A stretch of 64,000 nt of DNA from Isoetes taiwanensis (GCA_021234155.1 JAJEKV010000161.1:773316-837315); one strand, 5' to 3'; shown: positions 1-13,326, counted from the first letter of the stretch. Notes: generated by a model from the letters alone, not told the origin. Numbers and translations are program-made.

Positions 1-47
1 AGGTGCATGCCCAACCAGCACCCAAAATGTGGGCTGCCGGATCTATT

Positions 48-359
48 CTATTGGGCCGAATCGCTGGGCATATTATCAGGAAGAAGCAAACCATCTCTTC
101 GGTCATTAGAAGCCCCTTCCTTTTCGGCCTCTCTTTGTACATAAATCTGCAAACCAGATCTGTCCACGGAATTTCTAGCAACAGCGGCATCGATTTCATC
201 TAAAGATCTCCTAGCTGCAAGAATCTCATCCACAAGCAAGACATCTTCCGGAACTACAAAATTTCTACAAAGGGGGCAAGTGGATCGGGCAAGAAGCCAT
301 GTATCGACACAATTTACATGGAAAGCATGCAGAAGCCTTAGATTCTCGTCTGCTTGCAT
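48..359 (-). pseudogene. RING-H2 (ATL-type) E3 ligase fragment
   Basis: The reading frame carries the second half of a RING-H2 finger: HAFHVNC, then DTWL, then STCPLC, as in plant ATL-type ubiquitin ligases that hand ubiquitin from an E2 to substrates, usually at membranes. The first C-x2-C and the C of the C-x-H ligand pair are absent: the frame reads LRLL directly into HAFH where family members normally have a Pro-Lys-Cys-Gly-like stretch. No N-terminal membrane segment is found upstream (positions above 359), where a short direct repeat of GCCTAAATGCAAGCA lies instead. The 103-residue frame is far shorter than typical 200-400 residue ATL proteins. Reading: a truncated, internally deleted gene fragment. 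An unseen upstream exon is possible but would not restore the missing Cys. Confidence 0.65.
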
Positions 360-1559
360 TTAGGCAGAAGCATGCTTGCATTTAGGCAGAGGCAAACGAC
401 GAATTCAAGTCTGTCGCCAGGCCACGAAAGGGACGAAAAAAAAAAAAATGGCGAGCTTCTATTACAGTTCTAATCTTTGAAGATGCCACTGCCTCAAATA
501 CTCCTCCGGGGCCACCGCGGCGGATGTAATCCGAGGCGGGATAAGGCAAATCCTGGAGAGGCTGCCGGATTGGAGCAGAGCTCAAATCTAAACCTAAAAG
601 GGCATAAGCTCCAGCACAAAGGGAAGATCGAAAGAATAGGAAGAATATGCAGGCCAGATTTGCAGCTCATCGGGACCAGCTAGTGCAGTTCCCACTTTGG
701 ATTTGCAGCTCAGATGGATGCAGCAGAAAAATCCCCTGTAATCCGGATCCTATGGGCTTTAAATAGACCAGAACCATTGAATCAGGCCATTTCAGCCCCA
801 ATCGATCATCAACAGGGGGATTTCATGTAGTTCTGCCGGACTTGCGACTAATCGGGCTCCACCATCGATTCGGCGAAAAATGTTCCCATAGCAAGCCCGA
901 CGACCAACCAATGCCATCGGTTTAGGTGAAAATCTCCACCATTCTTTTCGGGGGGTAATTTGAAATTCGAACTTAGTATTTTAGGTGGGAGATTCGAAAT
1001 TCAAATTTCCTTTTTGAAGTTCTTGCAAGTTAAAAAGGAATTTTTTTTAAGCTGATTGAGCCGGTTGAAGACCGGGCGTCCAAGAGCTTTCCAGGAGTTG
1101 AAGAATTCTAGAGATTTCGTCCAGACCACAAGTTTACTATTTGATTTTAAAAAGGTCAGAGTTCGATGTTAGCATTGTTCTGAGATGCTTAAGTGCATTT
1201 TTGCATCTAAATCATTAGGAATATATATTTCTAGAGAGTTTGTCTCCATTTTGTTGTGATCCTTCGAGCTAAGTTCTTACACCTTACACCTTCCCCTTGT
1301 GATCCTTACATATAGGTATAAAATGCATGCTATGCTCAATATGTATAACTATTTTCAGGGCATGTATTTAACTAACATATATTTGTTTAAGTAATGTGTA
1401 TGCTTACTAATGTCAATAGTGTTAGGTTCTAGAGGAAATTACTAATAATACATACATTCAACTTAGCTCTTACAAGCTAGTCACCTATTTAGCTTGATTC
1501 ACTTTTGCATATGGTTAGCAAACTGGTCAATAGACCTGTGGAGATGCCCTGTTTAGCTT
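360..1559. other. Non-coding stretch
   Basis: No convincing reading frame or RNA gene is seen here. The sequence becomes AT-rich after about 950 and the short frames lack recognisable domains. Confidence 0.5.
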
Positions 1560-1711
1560 CTTTGCGGGCATGTGCCCGTAAAGATGCTAGCTTGCCTCTA
1601 GCTTGCCTCTTTGCGGGCATGTGCCCGTAAAGATGCTAGCTTGCCTCTTTGCGGGCATGTGCCCGTAAAGATGCTAGCTTGCCTCTTTGCGGGCATGTGC
1701 CCGTAAAGATG
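1560..1711. repeat. Four copies of the GCGGGCATGTGCCCG palindrome
   Basis: Four copies of TTTGCGGGCATGTGCCCGTA start near 1561, 1611, 1648 and 1686, separated by AAGATGCTAGCTTGCCTC. Each core is an inverted repeat with a 2-nt centre. The same core recurs at 32.99-33.63 kb, 35.91-36.09 kb, 37.82-37.96 kb and 39.10 kb. Confidence 0.9.
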
Positions 1712-2271
1712 CTAGCTTGCTTCTTTGGGGAAGCTGATAATTATTTATTTGTTCAGTTGTCTATGTTGTTCAGTTTATTTTTTTTCCAGATAATCAACAT
1801 TGCTCACCGGTTTTCCAGTTTTCCAGTGATTCGCTTGGTGATTATCTGGAAAAAAAATATTGTTGTCTAGAAATTTATTGTGATCTGAAAAAAATATTGC
1901 GATCATTTGGTTTCAATCTAGTGTCTTGTATATTACGTGTATGGAATTGAGTAAACCACATTTGGTATTGTGCCCTTTTTGTAAAAGTTTCATCAATATC
2001 AATGTAATATCACATCTTCACATGCGGTCCAAATGCATGTGTTTGTGGAATATCGTGAGAACGCCGATTTGCATGATTATTAGAAAAATTAACTTCGCAA
2101 AATTTCACATATCCATGTGCAAGCGATGCCCTCCATGACCTTTGTTCATCCATCCACGATTCCTTGAATCGGGCCAAAAAAACAGCTTAAAATTTGTCTA
2201 TATGATTGAAACCAGGTGTCGTCCCAAAAAAGTGAGAATTGAATGAGTCCCAGTTTAATGAAATGTGGCTT
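1560..2271 (+). mobile_element. Relic right end of the 12-kb element family
   Basis: This segment ends at 2245-2271 with a 27-bp terminal sequence (GAGTCCCAGTTTAATGAA and on) that matches the right TIR at 39363-39389 with about one difference. The roughly 340 bp before it (from about 1925) align by eye with 39005-39362, including a shared TGTATATTA/CTGTATGGAATT block and the AAATTTCACATAT block. A palindrome array (1560-1711) precedes it, as palindromes precede the right end of the full element. No partner left end is seen, so this is a truncated solo end. Confidence 0.7.
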
Positions 2272-3188
2272 ATATGACTTGTTGGGCATCCTAGGACCAG
2301 AGGGCTTTATACAATAACCAATAAACCGGCCACAGTAATCTATAAACCAATTTGTACTGGTCCAGACTAATTTTCTCAAACTAGCTAGATTTGTCCCACT
2401 GCCAACGAGCAGCCAAAGTGGAGGACATGTACAAGCTTTTAAGTTCTGCCACGTTGGGGATCATCATCCTATACCCCTAGTGCCGACGGTTCCTAGGTGC
2501 CAGAGAGGAATGGAATTATAATATTGCTTGGCCTCTGGAACAGGTTGTTGGTCTATGGCCTATGGAACAGGTTCTATGCAGACGAGCAGAACAGGTGAGT
2601 AATAAGGTTAAACATGTCGAAATCTCAAGCTTCATCGCTATCACGTGGGAACAAATTCTCCACGTTTAATTCAATCACTGGCTTCTTCACTTACACATAC
2701 TCAACGTTTTATTCAATCACTGGCTTCATATTTTATCCAAATTTGTAGGTGTCATCTGAATTCATCTGTATTGTACTTTATTTCATTTGAATAGGCGTAT
2801 GTGTTACTGATAAAGAAAATAATTTTTTATGGTACAAAGAAATTTTTCATAGCAGTCAAGGCCGCTGCAAATGCTTCTTTGGCTCCAACCCTTAGAATTA
2901 GATGGTACCAAATGAAGATGTGGAAGCATTGTCTTGTAACTTCAAACTGTAACTAGAATTGAAAAAGACCTAAATATTTATTATGGAGCTTCATAAAAAT
3001 AACGTTATAGCAATAAGTTAAAAACTTTCTCTCTTTCCCATAATGTGTATTTCTCGAAGTTGCTATTAGTGGTATTGTTCTACCTTTACTATGGCTCCGC
3101 ATATTGAATTGAATTTTAGCGTCCGTATATTAGATAGGTGTTACAAATTTTATAGACCATGTGACCATCGTTGACATGCATGTTTATT

Positions 3189-3226
<38 letters not shown>

Positions 3227-4955
3227 ATCATGGTGTATGGCTGATGCATATACATTGTCCATAGGACTTGGCCCTCGTTACATGTAATGTGGCCAGTTAC
3301 ATGCTAATGCTGTGGTTAAAGCATGATGTTCCTGTTGGTAAGGCTGTGGATAAACCATGGAAAAATATGGACCTTGGAAAAACGAAAATATATAAGGAAA
3401 AAATTATATCAAAAAAGACCTTTTTTAGGGTTCCAGCCAGGCTTAAAGCATTCCGGCCATGCATAGCAGACGTAAAGGGTTCGGGCCTTTCAGATCAGGT
3501 TCTTGCAGCACTTGCAACAGATTCCTTCGGCAATCCGCCAGTGATGCCAAGATTGACATTGCAACAATGATGCTTGATAGAGATTCTTCTCGGGAGCGCA
3601 AGCCTCAGGAGCGCACAACCAGAATAATCTCTGCTCACAAGTGATGCTATATTTTATTCCTGGGCAGCATTGAGGATATGATCTCAGAGTTTTGGAGTAT
3701 ATAACACATCCTTACATTCTCATTTTTCATTAAGTTGGGTCCATGCTGCTTGTATCTCTCTTTGGGGCTTTTGTTATGAGATGGGCAATAAGAGGAGTGA
3801 CTTGAACATGGCCACGTGAAAAGATTGAGGTAAAAGATTATGCTCTTATGAGGATGCTGGGAGCAGACCGAATCTAGAAGGCAACAAAAATAATACAAAG
3901 ACAACGGGAGCTATCCTTGGAGCGCGCACTAGTCAGGTTCTATTTTGGTTTTACCATTTGATTATGATGCTCTTAGAGTTGCATCTAACAGATTTGTTAG
4001 ATCTATGCATTGGGCTAATAAAGGAAAAAAAACAGTGAAGAACATGAGGTTATGATCTTATATTAGAATTATCATTTTTAGTTATATGGTACAACGTGCA
4101 GCTGGCTGAAAAAGCTTGATTCCTTAGCACTATGCATGTGTGTAACAGATGCATCTAGCTCTAGTCGGAGTACTGCTCAACAGCTTTGTCTACATAGACC
4201 AAAATTTATTCACATCTGAGTGATTAACTCTATATGTCATACATTATAGCTGGCCTTATATGGTATTTTCCTTTAAGATTAGCCCTGAGATCCTAGCTAT
4301 TTCAATATGTGGTTCACAGATCTGTCACAAGCATAACAGTGGCTCTAGCACAGCAGAACAGTAGCTCCAAGCATTTACATGAACATTAGATCTGGTCAAA
4401 TGGTTGCTGGATTGTAACAAAATATGAGAATCAGAATGGCTGATCATCATGTGATGTATTGGAAAATAATTCTCCATGGTAAGGGAGAGTGATCCAATGC
4501 CATGTCAAAGTCAATGTTAGATGGCTTATCATTTAGTGTAGGAGCTCCCGATGAAGGAATTTGGAGATTGGGCTTTTGTATTGCCTAGTGAAAAATTAAA
4601 ACTTATGTGCATTTGCTCATAGTGTATATTCTGCACTCTTATAACTCTGTTTTGCAGCAAGTGGTTGATAGTAAATTAGACCTACAATATTGAGTTGTTC
4701 TCCAGGTTTGCATGCACACACTTACCATTAAAGACATGGTGAAGGGGAATACTCAAGAAACCTATTGCTTACCTGCTTGTGACTTAGGCTCTTACCCTTC
4801 TTAGGCTAACCGTCCTCTGGTTTCACTGCAGTAACCAGGTTTCTTGCTCCATGCTTTGATGTTTCTTTCTTAGCGATTGGTTCAAGTTCAAGATTTCAAC
4901 ATGAGTGGTAATGATGGTATTATCCTGTGAATTTGGATAATGATTGTAGAAAATA
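2272..4955. other. Non-coding stretch with poly-T tract
   Basis: This is AT-rich DNA with a poly-T tract of about 32 bases at 3190-3222. A 100-codon frame at 3268-3570 has no recognisable domain and is not annotated as a gene. No RNA gene was recognised. Confidence 0.5.
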
Positions 4956-5110
4956 TTAATTGAATTGAATTGAATTGAATTGAATTTTATCGTCCACGGA
5001 GGCCAAGTGGCCTATGGGACCCAAAACAAAGGGGCACAGCAAGCCTATTACTGCCAGGGTTAAAAAACCCCTGCCCCGAAGGGTTTTCGAGGGAAAAACC
5101 TTTGCGGTAA
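4956..5110 (-). mobile_element. 3' end scrap of a non-LTR element
   Basis: Read on the minus strand, this ends in GGTCCCATAGGCCACTTGGC, CTCCGTGGACGATAAAAT and a (TTCAA)n tail. The same layout closes the element at 43.96-46.45 kb (CGTCCCATAGGCCGGTTTGG then CTCCGCGGA then TTAAAATA and a TTCC tail). A paired inverted GGGTTTT/AAAACCC block upstream is also shared. It is therefore a 5'-truncated copy of a related LINE. Confidence 0.65.
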
Positions 5111-5281
5111 TAGGTATGTTGGGAGACTGTACAATGATATGATATGATACATATTAGTGCCTAGCCTGAGGGCACAACTGGTTAGCTATTGAAAAACAGT
5201 GATGAATCTCCCTTGGGACTTGAAAAAGCAACTTGGAGCTAAAAGCAAAAACTTGTAAGGTGCTAATGGGATTATACTTCT

Positions 5282-5302
5282 GAGTAGAAGCACGAAAGGG
5301 TG
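5282..5302 (+). repeat. Left terminal inverted repeat, outer element
   Basis: This 21-bp sequence is the inverted counterpart of 41665-41685 with one mismatch and is preceded by TTCT. It lies about 240 bp upstream of the Ulp1-like start codon. Confidence 0.5.
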
Positions 5303-5539
5303 CTCTTTTTTTGGGCCACTATTTTTGCATTAAAATGTACAATATGTAGTGTTGAATTCAAATTTGTATATTTATTTCTTGCCATAATTATACAACCGAA
5401 AATTACGTCCGCTTGGGGGGGAAATTGAAATTTTAATTTTCTTGATTTGGTGGGATAATTTTCTTTTTGCTTCGTGCTTCGAGTTCCTCTTCCTCTTCTT
5501 CGAGTTTCAGGTGATTTTGTTGGGCCGTAATCAAATAAT

Positions 5540-8500
5540 ATGGGGAAATCGAAAGTTTCCAGCTCTCCTGCTTTCAGAAAATCTCCAAGACTGAGTGGAA
5601 AAAATTTTTCATCCCCACCATCTGCCATTGCAAAGAAGAGATTGTCAACCCCACCATCTGCAAAAACCAAAAGGCGATTGTCAACCCCACCTGCTACAAA
5701 ATCCAAGCGCATGAAGGTTTATGATGAACGTGAAGAGATCAGGGCAGATCATGTGAGGGGAAAACAGGCCGAACTGTTCTTCAAAGATTTGGATAAGATT
5801 ATGGAAGCAGTTTGGGGAAAAATAGAGAAGCCAAGAAGGGGCTATCCAGAGTATCTTGTTCAGCCAAAATTTAAGTCCGAATTTATGGAATTGTATAGGA
5901 CAATGTTTGATAGGAAAACAGTGAACAATCACATCATTCCAGATTATTTTGCTAAAGCTTTTGCTTTCCACAAGGCTGGGAAAAAGGTGGATTGGATGGA
6001 CTTGAGAAACCTTGCCAGAGAGTTTTCAAAAAAGGATTCCGAAGCTAATGAGGATTTAGTGACCACAAGATCTTCCAATGTTCGAAGTATGATACCTACA
6101 GCTTTGCTATATGGAAAGGACCAACTGCAAAGGCTGAGAGATGCAGGTCATTGTATATCAAGCAAGAAAAGTGAAGTGCAGAAAATGCTTTTAGAACATG
6201 AGCAGAAAAAACTAACAGCCGAGAAAGAAGTCATGAGATGGGATGTAACAAGGGAAATATTACAAGAACAAGTGCAATTTTTGGAGAAAAAACTGGAAGT
6301 CTGTTCTTCTGAAATCTCTAAGCTAAGGGTTGATCAAGCTTTAGGAAAGGGCTCTTCAAATGATTTGAAAATTTTGGAGGACAAATTTGAATCCTATATT
6401 GCTGATAAGAAATCTGCAATGGAGACTATTCATAATCTGGAAATTAAATTTAATGTAGCACAAGGAGAGGTTGAAAAGATTTCATCAGAAATCCATGAGT
6501 TGCAGACTGCCATGTCAAACAGTGATGAGAAGATGAAAAGAGTGGATGACTTGCTGCAATTTATGGAATCTCATTCATGTCTATATCTTGTTCCAAGCCC
6601 TTCTGTTACACATGCTCAGATGCATAATATGACTTCCACAGCAACATCAATAGATAGTTGCTTGTTTTGTGGACATCATTTTGTTATTGGATTGGACATG
6701 GTGCACCTAGCTCCATGTCTTCATGGATACTGTCTTCTTTGTCTCTGTTATATTTTGCAGAATAAATCAGAGTGCATACGTGGTTGCAGATGGCCTCCTG
6801 CATTAGGCAGTACATTAGGACTCCAAGGTACTGTTTTTTTATATGGTATCATTGTACATTTCTTTGTTTAGATTGCATGACTTATCTTACACATTAAAAC
6901 ATGTTGGTAATGCATGTTCACTTTGTAAGGAACCAGCTTTTTAGTTTCATTCAAGTCATTGGTCTGCACTATGAGCTTCATTTGCAGGTGTTGCATTCAA
7001 TACGTTTATGTATATCATCTGTTTTTGCATTAGTTTTAAGTGCTGCTTGGTTCATATTGTACTGCTTCTCTCTTTATGTGCTTTATTTCATGCTGTTGCA
7101 TATTCTTATGCATCTCATCCAATTTTCATTTTCTAGTGCATCAAGCATGAATGTGATGTGAATGCAGTTTATGAACAAAGTTGCTTCCAATGTATATGAT
7201 GCAAGCCATGCACTATGCTGTTGCATATTAGTGTGCATCTCCTACATTTTTCATTTTTCAGTGCATCAAGCATTCATGTGATGTGAATGCAGTTTATGGA
7301 CAAAATTGTTTCCAATGTATATAATGCAAACCAAGTACCATGTTGTACTTAATGCAGGTTTAGAAAGGCCAGCAGCACCTGCACAGGAAGACATCAAACC
7401 TACATGCACAACAGGTAATGATTGTAATCATTCACGGTTTGTCAGGTGCATAAATCTAAACATGTTTCTTTATTGCAGAGAACAAAGATGATACGACAGC
7501 AAGTGATGACGATCTTGATAGTCTTGATGCCCTCAAAGCTGAGACTAATACATCTTCTCCAGTAAGGGAGGAGGTTATTACTATTGAAACACCATCAGCC
7601 AGTGAGAGAGCTAGCACTATTCAGAATGAGCTAGCTTCTATTCAAATGCAGAAAGACAGATTGCTGAAGCTAGAAGAGAACATGAGGAGTAAGTAACTTA
7701 TTTCATATTATTTCGGTTGAATATCTGATTCGAACATTCACCTGTTTTCACAGCAAAGGCCAAAAAACTATCCGAAGAAGAGGAATTCAGCAAAGGAACT
7801 TCCATTATAGATGCTGAAGTTGATAAAGTAGTTGCTAATGTTGATAACCTTGGTCAAGAAGAAATCCCCAGCACTACTCAGGGTGGTATAAATTCCACGC
7901 TAGTAGAAGATCAACCTAAGTAAGTGGAGATGAATGTTATTTGGTGTTATATTTGTGCATCCCATTGATTTTGTGCTCTCTTGCAGGGATACGTATCAGA
8001 AGCTTTTAAGCCTTTTCCCCTTTGTTGCTTTTCGACACACTCATCCAACGCCATCAATTGTAGTTAACTACAATGATGTAGAGGAGCTGAGTGCTAAGGC
8101 CTCCATGTTGAGTTCTAGGCATCTGGAAATGTTTGGCAGGTCTGTGATTTAACTGGTTCTAGATGTTATTCTTGTCCTCACGGTTACTGATTTGTCATGT
8201 AGGTATGTAAGTCAGAAGATACCCGAAAATTGGAAGGATAGATTCTTCTTCTGTCCTCCAACATTGTACATGGAATTCAAAATGCATGATCCAAAAGACA
8301 AGAAAACTTCTTGTCAAGCTATTTTGGCTAAAGCAATTAAGGTATTGAATTGTGGAAAGTGCCAATTTATTTTACTACCAGTTGTAGATGCAAATCACTG
8401 GTCACTGGTAATAATTGGTGGAATTTGTGCTACTGCTCCAAAGGTACCAGTTTTTTCTACTCCAGGGATACTTTTATTGAATTCCCTTGAGGACATTAAA

Positions 8501-8960
8501 CCTGATGTTGGTGTCATTAAAAGGTAAGCAGCTTCTTCTAGATAATTTCTTTCCAAGACGTCTAATTTCATCTCTGATTACCAGGATATACTCGCAGCTG
8601 CTGACATGGGTTGCAACAGAATCCAACAGTTTATCAGGTTTGAAGAAGAACAAAGATAAATCCAAAATTCAGTGGGCCAAGGTTCCAAAACAGAAAGACG
8701 GCTGGAGTTGTGGCCTGTACGTTATGGCATGCATGGAACTCTTTGTTTCTTACTTTGTGGAAGGAAAACAAAAAACCTTTGTGAGTGCTCGCATCCGTTA
8801 AGTTTTGTTTTGTTTAGGTTTTGTCTACTGATGTAAATCTGTTTTTTTTATCAAATAGTTCTCAAGTGAATGGTTCGATGAAGACTTTGCATACAATAGA
8901 CGTGATGTTCTCTCCAAAGCCTTACTGCAGGAGGCTCTGAGTAGTGCAGACAGACATTAG
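5540..8960 (+). CDS. Ulp1/C48-type cysteine protease with coiled coil and RING-like motif
   Basis: Eight exons join in frame with GT-AG introns: 5540-6827, 7358-7414, 7479-7688, 7754-7919, 7987-8139, 8203-8523, 8585-8780, 8859-8960 (about 830 residues). The N-terminus is basic and Ser/Pro-rich with nuclear-signal-like repeats. Residues ~205-345 look like a coiled coil. Residues ~374-416 form a RING-like Cys/His array (C-x2-C-x15-C-x-H-x2-C-x2-C-x10-C-x3-C). The C-terminal ~200 residues show the C48 signature: ANHWSLVII (His ~690), PKQKDGWSCGLYV (Gln ~768, Cys ~774). The usual Asp position reads LLNSLED (Asn ~718). C48 enzymes cleave SUMO-like modifiers, and several plant DNA transposon families carry such proteases. 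The start is the first ATG of a long open exon. The gene sits just inside the left end of the outer element. Confidence 0.8.
7089..7333 (+). repeat. Duplication inside intron 1 of the protease gene
   Basis: Two diverged ~120-bp copies (about 7089-7209 and 7213-7333) share ATGCTGTTGCATATT, GTGCATCAAGCAT and GTGATGTGAATGCAGTTTAT blocks. Both lie in the 530-bp first intron, so the duplication does not affect the coding sequence. Confidence 0.75.
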
Positions 8961-9100
8961 AGTGCTTTTCTTAGTGTTCAGCTTATGAGCAGATGAGCAG
9001 ACGAGCAGATGAGCAGACGAGCAGATGAGCAGATGAGCTTATTAGCAATGACATTAGAGTGCTTTTCTGAAGTGTTCAGCTTATGAGCAGATAAGGGCAC
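8951..9100 (+). repeat. Minisatellite between direct repeats at the protease gene 3' end
   Basis: A ~42-bp block beginning GACATTAGAGTGCTTTTCT occurs at about 8953 and again at about 9050. Between them GAGCAGATGA/GAGCAGACGA units repeat about six times. The first block overlaps the stop codon, so the 3' UTR probably expanded by slippage. Confidence 0.8.
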
Positions 9101-9403
9101 ATTGTTTAAGTTCGTACCTGTGCAGCATACAGAAAGAGAGAGATGAGATAATTGAATTGTTTACCCTCATGAGTAATTTTGATATATAAGGCACTATGGA
9201 TTAGGTGCTTCATTATTATTACTCCTTGTTGTAACTATTTGCCATAGAGGCCTGGTGGCCTATACATGGCTTGATGAATATATATATATTTTTTTTTGAA
9301 AGATGATATTAATTAATTAAAAAGAATCAAAGTACATGTAGGGCGAAAGTGGGGGGGCACTTGCCCAAGCAACCATGCTGGAGCGACTCCCCCAAACCGC
9401 ACA

Positions 9404-12400
9404 TCACGGTATGAACCTACCGAGACTATCTACAATAAGCAATGTCTTTTCCCAAATGGCTGCCTTCACCTGTTCCTTCCGAGAGCATGCCTGGTAAGAG
9501 AGGTATAGTTTATATCGCAGCTGAGGGACCAATGCAGCAGGGGGTGCCTCCTCATTCCTGAACACTTTCATGCGTCGTCTCTTCCATATCAGCCATAACA
9601 ACCACGCCTTACACAAATGGAAGGCTAATTTCTTCGCCTGGGACCACATAGGAGGATAGATCCCCAAAAGAACCTCCTGACTGTGGAGGGAGGTGTGGAA
9701 CAAGCGTTGGACCCAGTGCCATGTAGGCTGAATCTCCGAACACAAGAACATACAGTGCTCCACGGACTTAGCACAGCCACCACACATAGGGCACAATTCA
9801 CTGATAAAAGGTTTAATCCTGTGAACCCAGGTGTTCACCCGCAATGATCGATGCACTATTTGCCAGAGTAGCGTGCGTGTCTTCGGGGGTGAGATCGGGT
9901 TCCACACCCATTTCCAAATGTTGCCCCAATCATCCCCAGGAACTTGGAGGGCCCATCCATCTGCAAGAGGCAGCTTCTTGAATGGCCAGAAGCTCATAGC
10001 AGGACTTCACAAAGTTTGAGGGGTCAATCTTCAGATTACATCGCCACACTGGCCCCGTCCCGCGGGGAGAGTCTAATGGCAGTGTATTTGGCACGCGGGC
10101 CCAGATAGCTCTATCACGCTCCTTAAGCCGAAATCTAGCTCGAAATAATTGCCAGGGTGCCAGCTGCCCCTCAAAATACCAGTCCTCTATTGAGCTAACC
10201 CCCTGTTGCAACCACCTACGCTGCACCCGAGCATCCACAGACGCGGCCAACACTGATGACGAAGTGCCTGGGGGCAGAGGGATCCACCACGGCGATGACG
10301 TCAACTGAATACAGTTTGCGGCATCAATCTGAAACAATGGGGAAACCTGTTCCCATGCGCGTAAAAGACCCTTAAGAAAGGGGGAGGCACTAGCGTAAGG
10401 TTTAATATCCGCAAATAGCGCCCAGGGGAGCCGGGCCGGAACAGTAGGCTTATGAAAAACAACAGAGTGGGACAAAGACTGAGAGAGCAGAAGCATGCCA
10501 GGAGAATCAAGCTCATTCCTGAGGACTGCGAAAATGAACTTGGAGATCAATACCTTGCTATGGAGGGAAAGGTCTAAGATCCCCAGCCCTCCCGCTGCTT
10601 TGGGGCGCACACACTTCCACCATGCCACCTTTACCACGGCACCCTCCTCATTACCCCCCCAGATAAAGTTACGGATAATAGCGGAGATTTCTTGCATCTT
10701 ACTTTCAGGAGCAAGGATGACGGACGCCATATAAATGTGGGTGGAACATAGCACAGACTTTGCCACGGTGATCCTGCCTGCCATTGAGAGTTTCCCGCCT
10801 TTCCACCAATTGAGATGACGACGCAGAGCTATCAAGATGTCCTCCCAAATACCGGCGGCGGAAATGTCAATGCCGAAAGGAATACCCAGAAGCCTCGAGC
10901 ATCTACCCTGTGGCTGCATTTGCCACGGGAAATTGGCCAATGCAGCGGGCAGGGGCTCAACTGACGGTCACAACGCAGAGCACTTTGACCAATTCATCAG
11001 ACAACCGGAAGCAATAGAAAACGTATCTAAGAGCTCCTTCACGTTCGTCAAATTTACCTCGTCAGCTTGCAGAAAGAGAAAGGAGTCATCGGCATACTGG
11101 CTTCCGATCTGCTGCGAACCATCCCCCATCCTAAGGCCCTCTATGACGCCTGCCTCAACCCCAGCGTGTAACAATTGAGACAAGGCTTCAGCGACAATTG
11201 TGAATAAGTAAGGGGCCAGAGGGCAGCCCTGACGAATTCCACGGCCAACACTGAATATCGGTGACGTCTCGCCGTGACACAACATTGTAGCTCTGGCAGA
11301 CGTAAGGAGCTTTAAAACCACTGCTGTGAAGCTTTCACCACACCCAAAGGCTAGCATCATCTTCCTGAGAAAGTCCCAACGGACACTGTCATACGCCTTA
11401 GCAAAATCTAACTTCAAGTAGACAATCCGTTGCCCCGTTCTGCGCGCCCAGTGAAGCCCTCAAATGCCGCCGCGACATTATTAAGGATATGTCTTCCTGG
11501 GATGAAGCCGGACTGCATCGGGTCGATAGCATCCATGAGAACCACACGGAGCCTCGAGAGATAAGGCTTTGGCAATTATCTTGTACCACGAGGATAAAAG
11601 GGTAATCGGCCGCCAATCTGAGATCGTAGTGGGCGCTTTTACCTTGGGAATCAGTGAAATGCATCCCGTGTTAAGTCGATAGTCTAACGCCTCAGCCCCC
11701 AGCAGATCATGATAAGTTTGCAACACCGAGTCCCCTAGCCAATCCCAGTACTCCTGAAAGAACTCCATAGGAATGCCGTCTAGACCCGGACACTTGTGAG
11801 GAGCCATTGCACGGCAAGCTTCCTCCAATTCCTGCCTAGTAAGTGGGAGTTGTAGCGCCTGCCGTTTATCCAGTGGGACCTTGCAGGATATCTTGCTAAA
11901 CACAACTTCCTGTAGGATATCACTATACTGATAGCTCTTTGCTTGGAAAAAATGAGCGAAATGCTGAAATGCAAACTGCTTAATATCCGCAGGAAGATGC
12001 AGCGTCCGACCATCCGGCGTTGCCAATGATGACATTGATGCTGCATACTTCTTTTGCCGCGCTGCCCTGAAGAACATTTTCGAATTGGTATCACCTTCTC
12101 TGAGCCAGGTGACCCCCGCTTTTACCCTTGCCTGCGCTGCTCCTTTTGACTCGTCAGCAGCAATAAGACGCATAATCTCGTTTTCTCGAACCCCATCAGA
12201 AGGTTGCCGTCTAAGAGATTCAAGTTCTCGATACAGCGCATCCAGTGACTCACGTTCTAGCTGCACCTTCTGCCTCCCCCAAGTCTTTGCGAAAGATTTG
12301 ACTGCGGCCAGGGCCTTAACCATTCCTGCCATCCCAGCACTATCCCGAAAGGTTCGGAACCATATCTGCTGGCAGTTCCAGGAGAAATCAGCATCCTTGA

Positions 12401-12644
12401 GAAACCTAGTGTTTAATCTAAACACAGTTCTCGTCGGTCTAGCAGTACAGGAACACTGTGAAACTAACTGCGGCGTGTGATCTGAAACAGCCGTGGACAA
12501 AATATTCTGCCGTTTAAGCTGAGGCACAAGATCCAATACCAAAGTGTTCACATAACATCGGTCGTGTCGAGCATATGCCCGACCTACCCCTACCCGCTGG
12601 TTGCACCATGTGAAAGACGCATCCCCAGGCAATTCTGACAAATG
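9404..12644 (-). pseudogene. LINE ORF2, C-terminal part: endonuclease end, reverse transcriptase, zf-RVT
   Basis: In order along the minus strand: the end of the endonuclease with the SDHTP motif; the RT N-terminus (KCPGLDGIPMEFF, LIPKVKAPTTISDWRPI); RT core with LKLDFAKAYDSV, RQGCPLAPYLF and the catalytic QYADDSFLFL; then a C-terminal zf-RVT domain (PPKTRTLLWQIVHRSL, CPMCGG, SVEHCMFLC). Frame changes occur near 11560, 11445, 10950 and 9960, so this copy cannot make a full protein as assembled. The one near 11445 is repaired by one more G in a GGG run. L1-type ORF2 proteins nick target DNA and reverse-transcribe the element RNA from the nick. The N-terminal endonuclease half lies at 21530-22057, beyond the inserted CACTA-like element. 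Confidence 0.88.
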
Positions 12645-13098
12645 TAGCACACTGACCCCAATTTTTGGTCCACTGTTGAAAACTTCATTTTTTCTTGGTC
12701 CACATGTCATTTTTTCAAGAATGACAAAAAAGCCTACATGTGGATTGTTGAAGGTATTGTTTTGATATTTGATGGTGTTCTTTTTTTAGTTCATAAGAAA
12801 CATCCACTGTTGTTTCATAGTTACTTCTATTGCCACCTGTGATTTTATAATAAAATTCCATGTAGAAAAGAATACTTGGACCACTACATGTGGAATACTT
12901 CCATTATCATATGTCTTTATGGCAGTAGAAAAGGATACTTGAATTTCTACATGTCATATACTTCTATATGACAGTTCTTTTTAGTAGTAGGACAGAGTAC
13001 TTGAATCCCTACATAACCTATATGCGTATGATCACCTGTCTTTATACCAAAGTTCCATGTATAAGAATAATTTCTTCAAGTAAATGTGTTATGTCGTC

Positions 13099-13213
<115 letters not shown>

Positions 13214-13326
13214 AAATAGATAGAAGGCATAATAAACCTTTAAACCAACCCTATATAACCATTAAGAATTTGATATGTCGTTCTTTAAGGGGCATAGAAC
13301 CATTGCAAGAAATTCCTAAGCAAGAA

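Noticed and set aside
3268-3570. A 100-codon frame starting near 3268
   Set aside because: No domain, no supporting splice or codon pattern, and an overlapping alternative frame of similar length.
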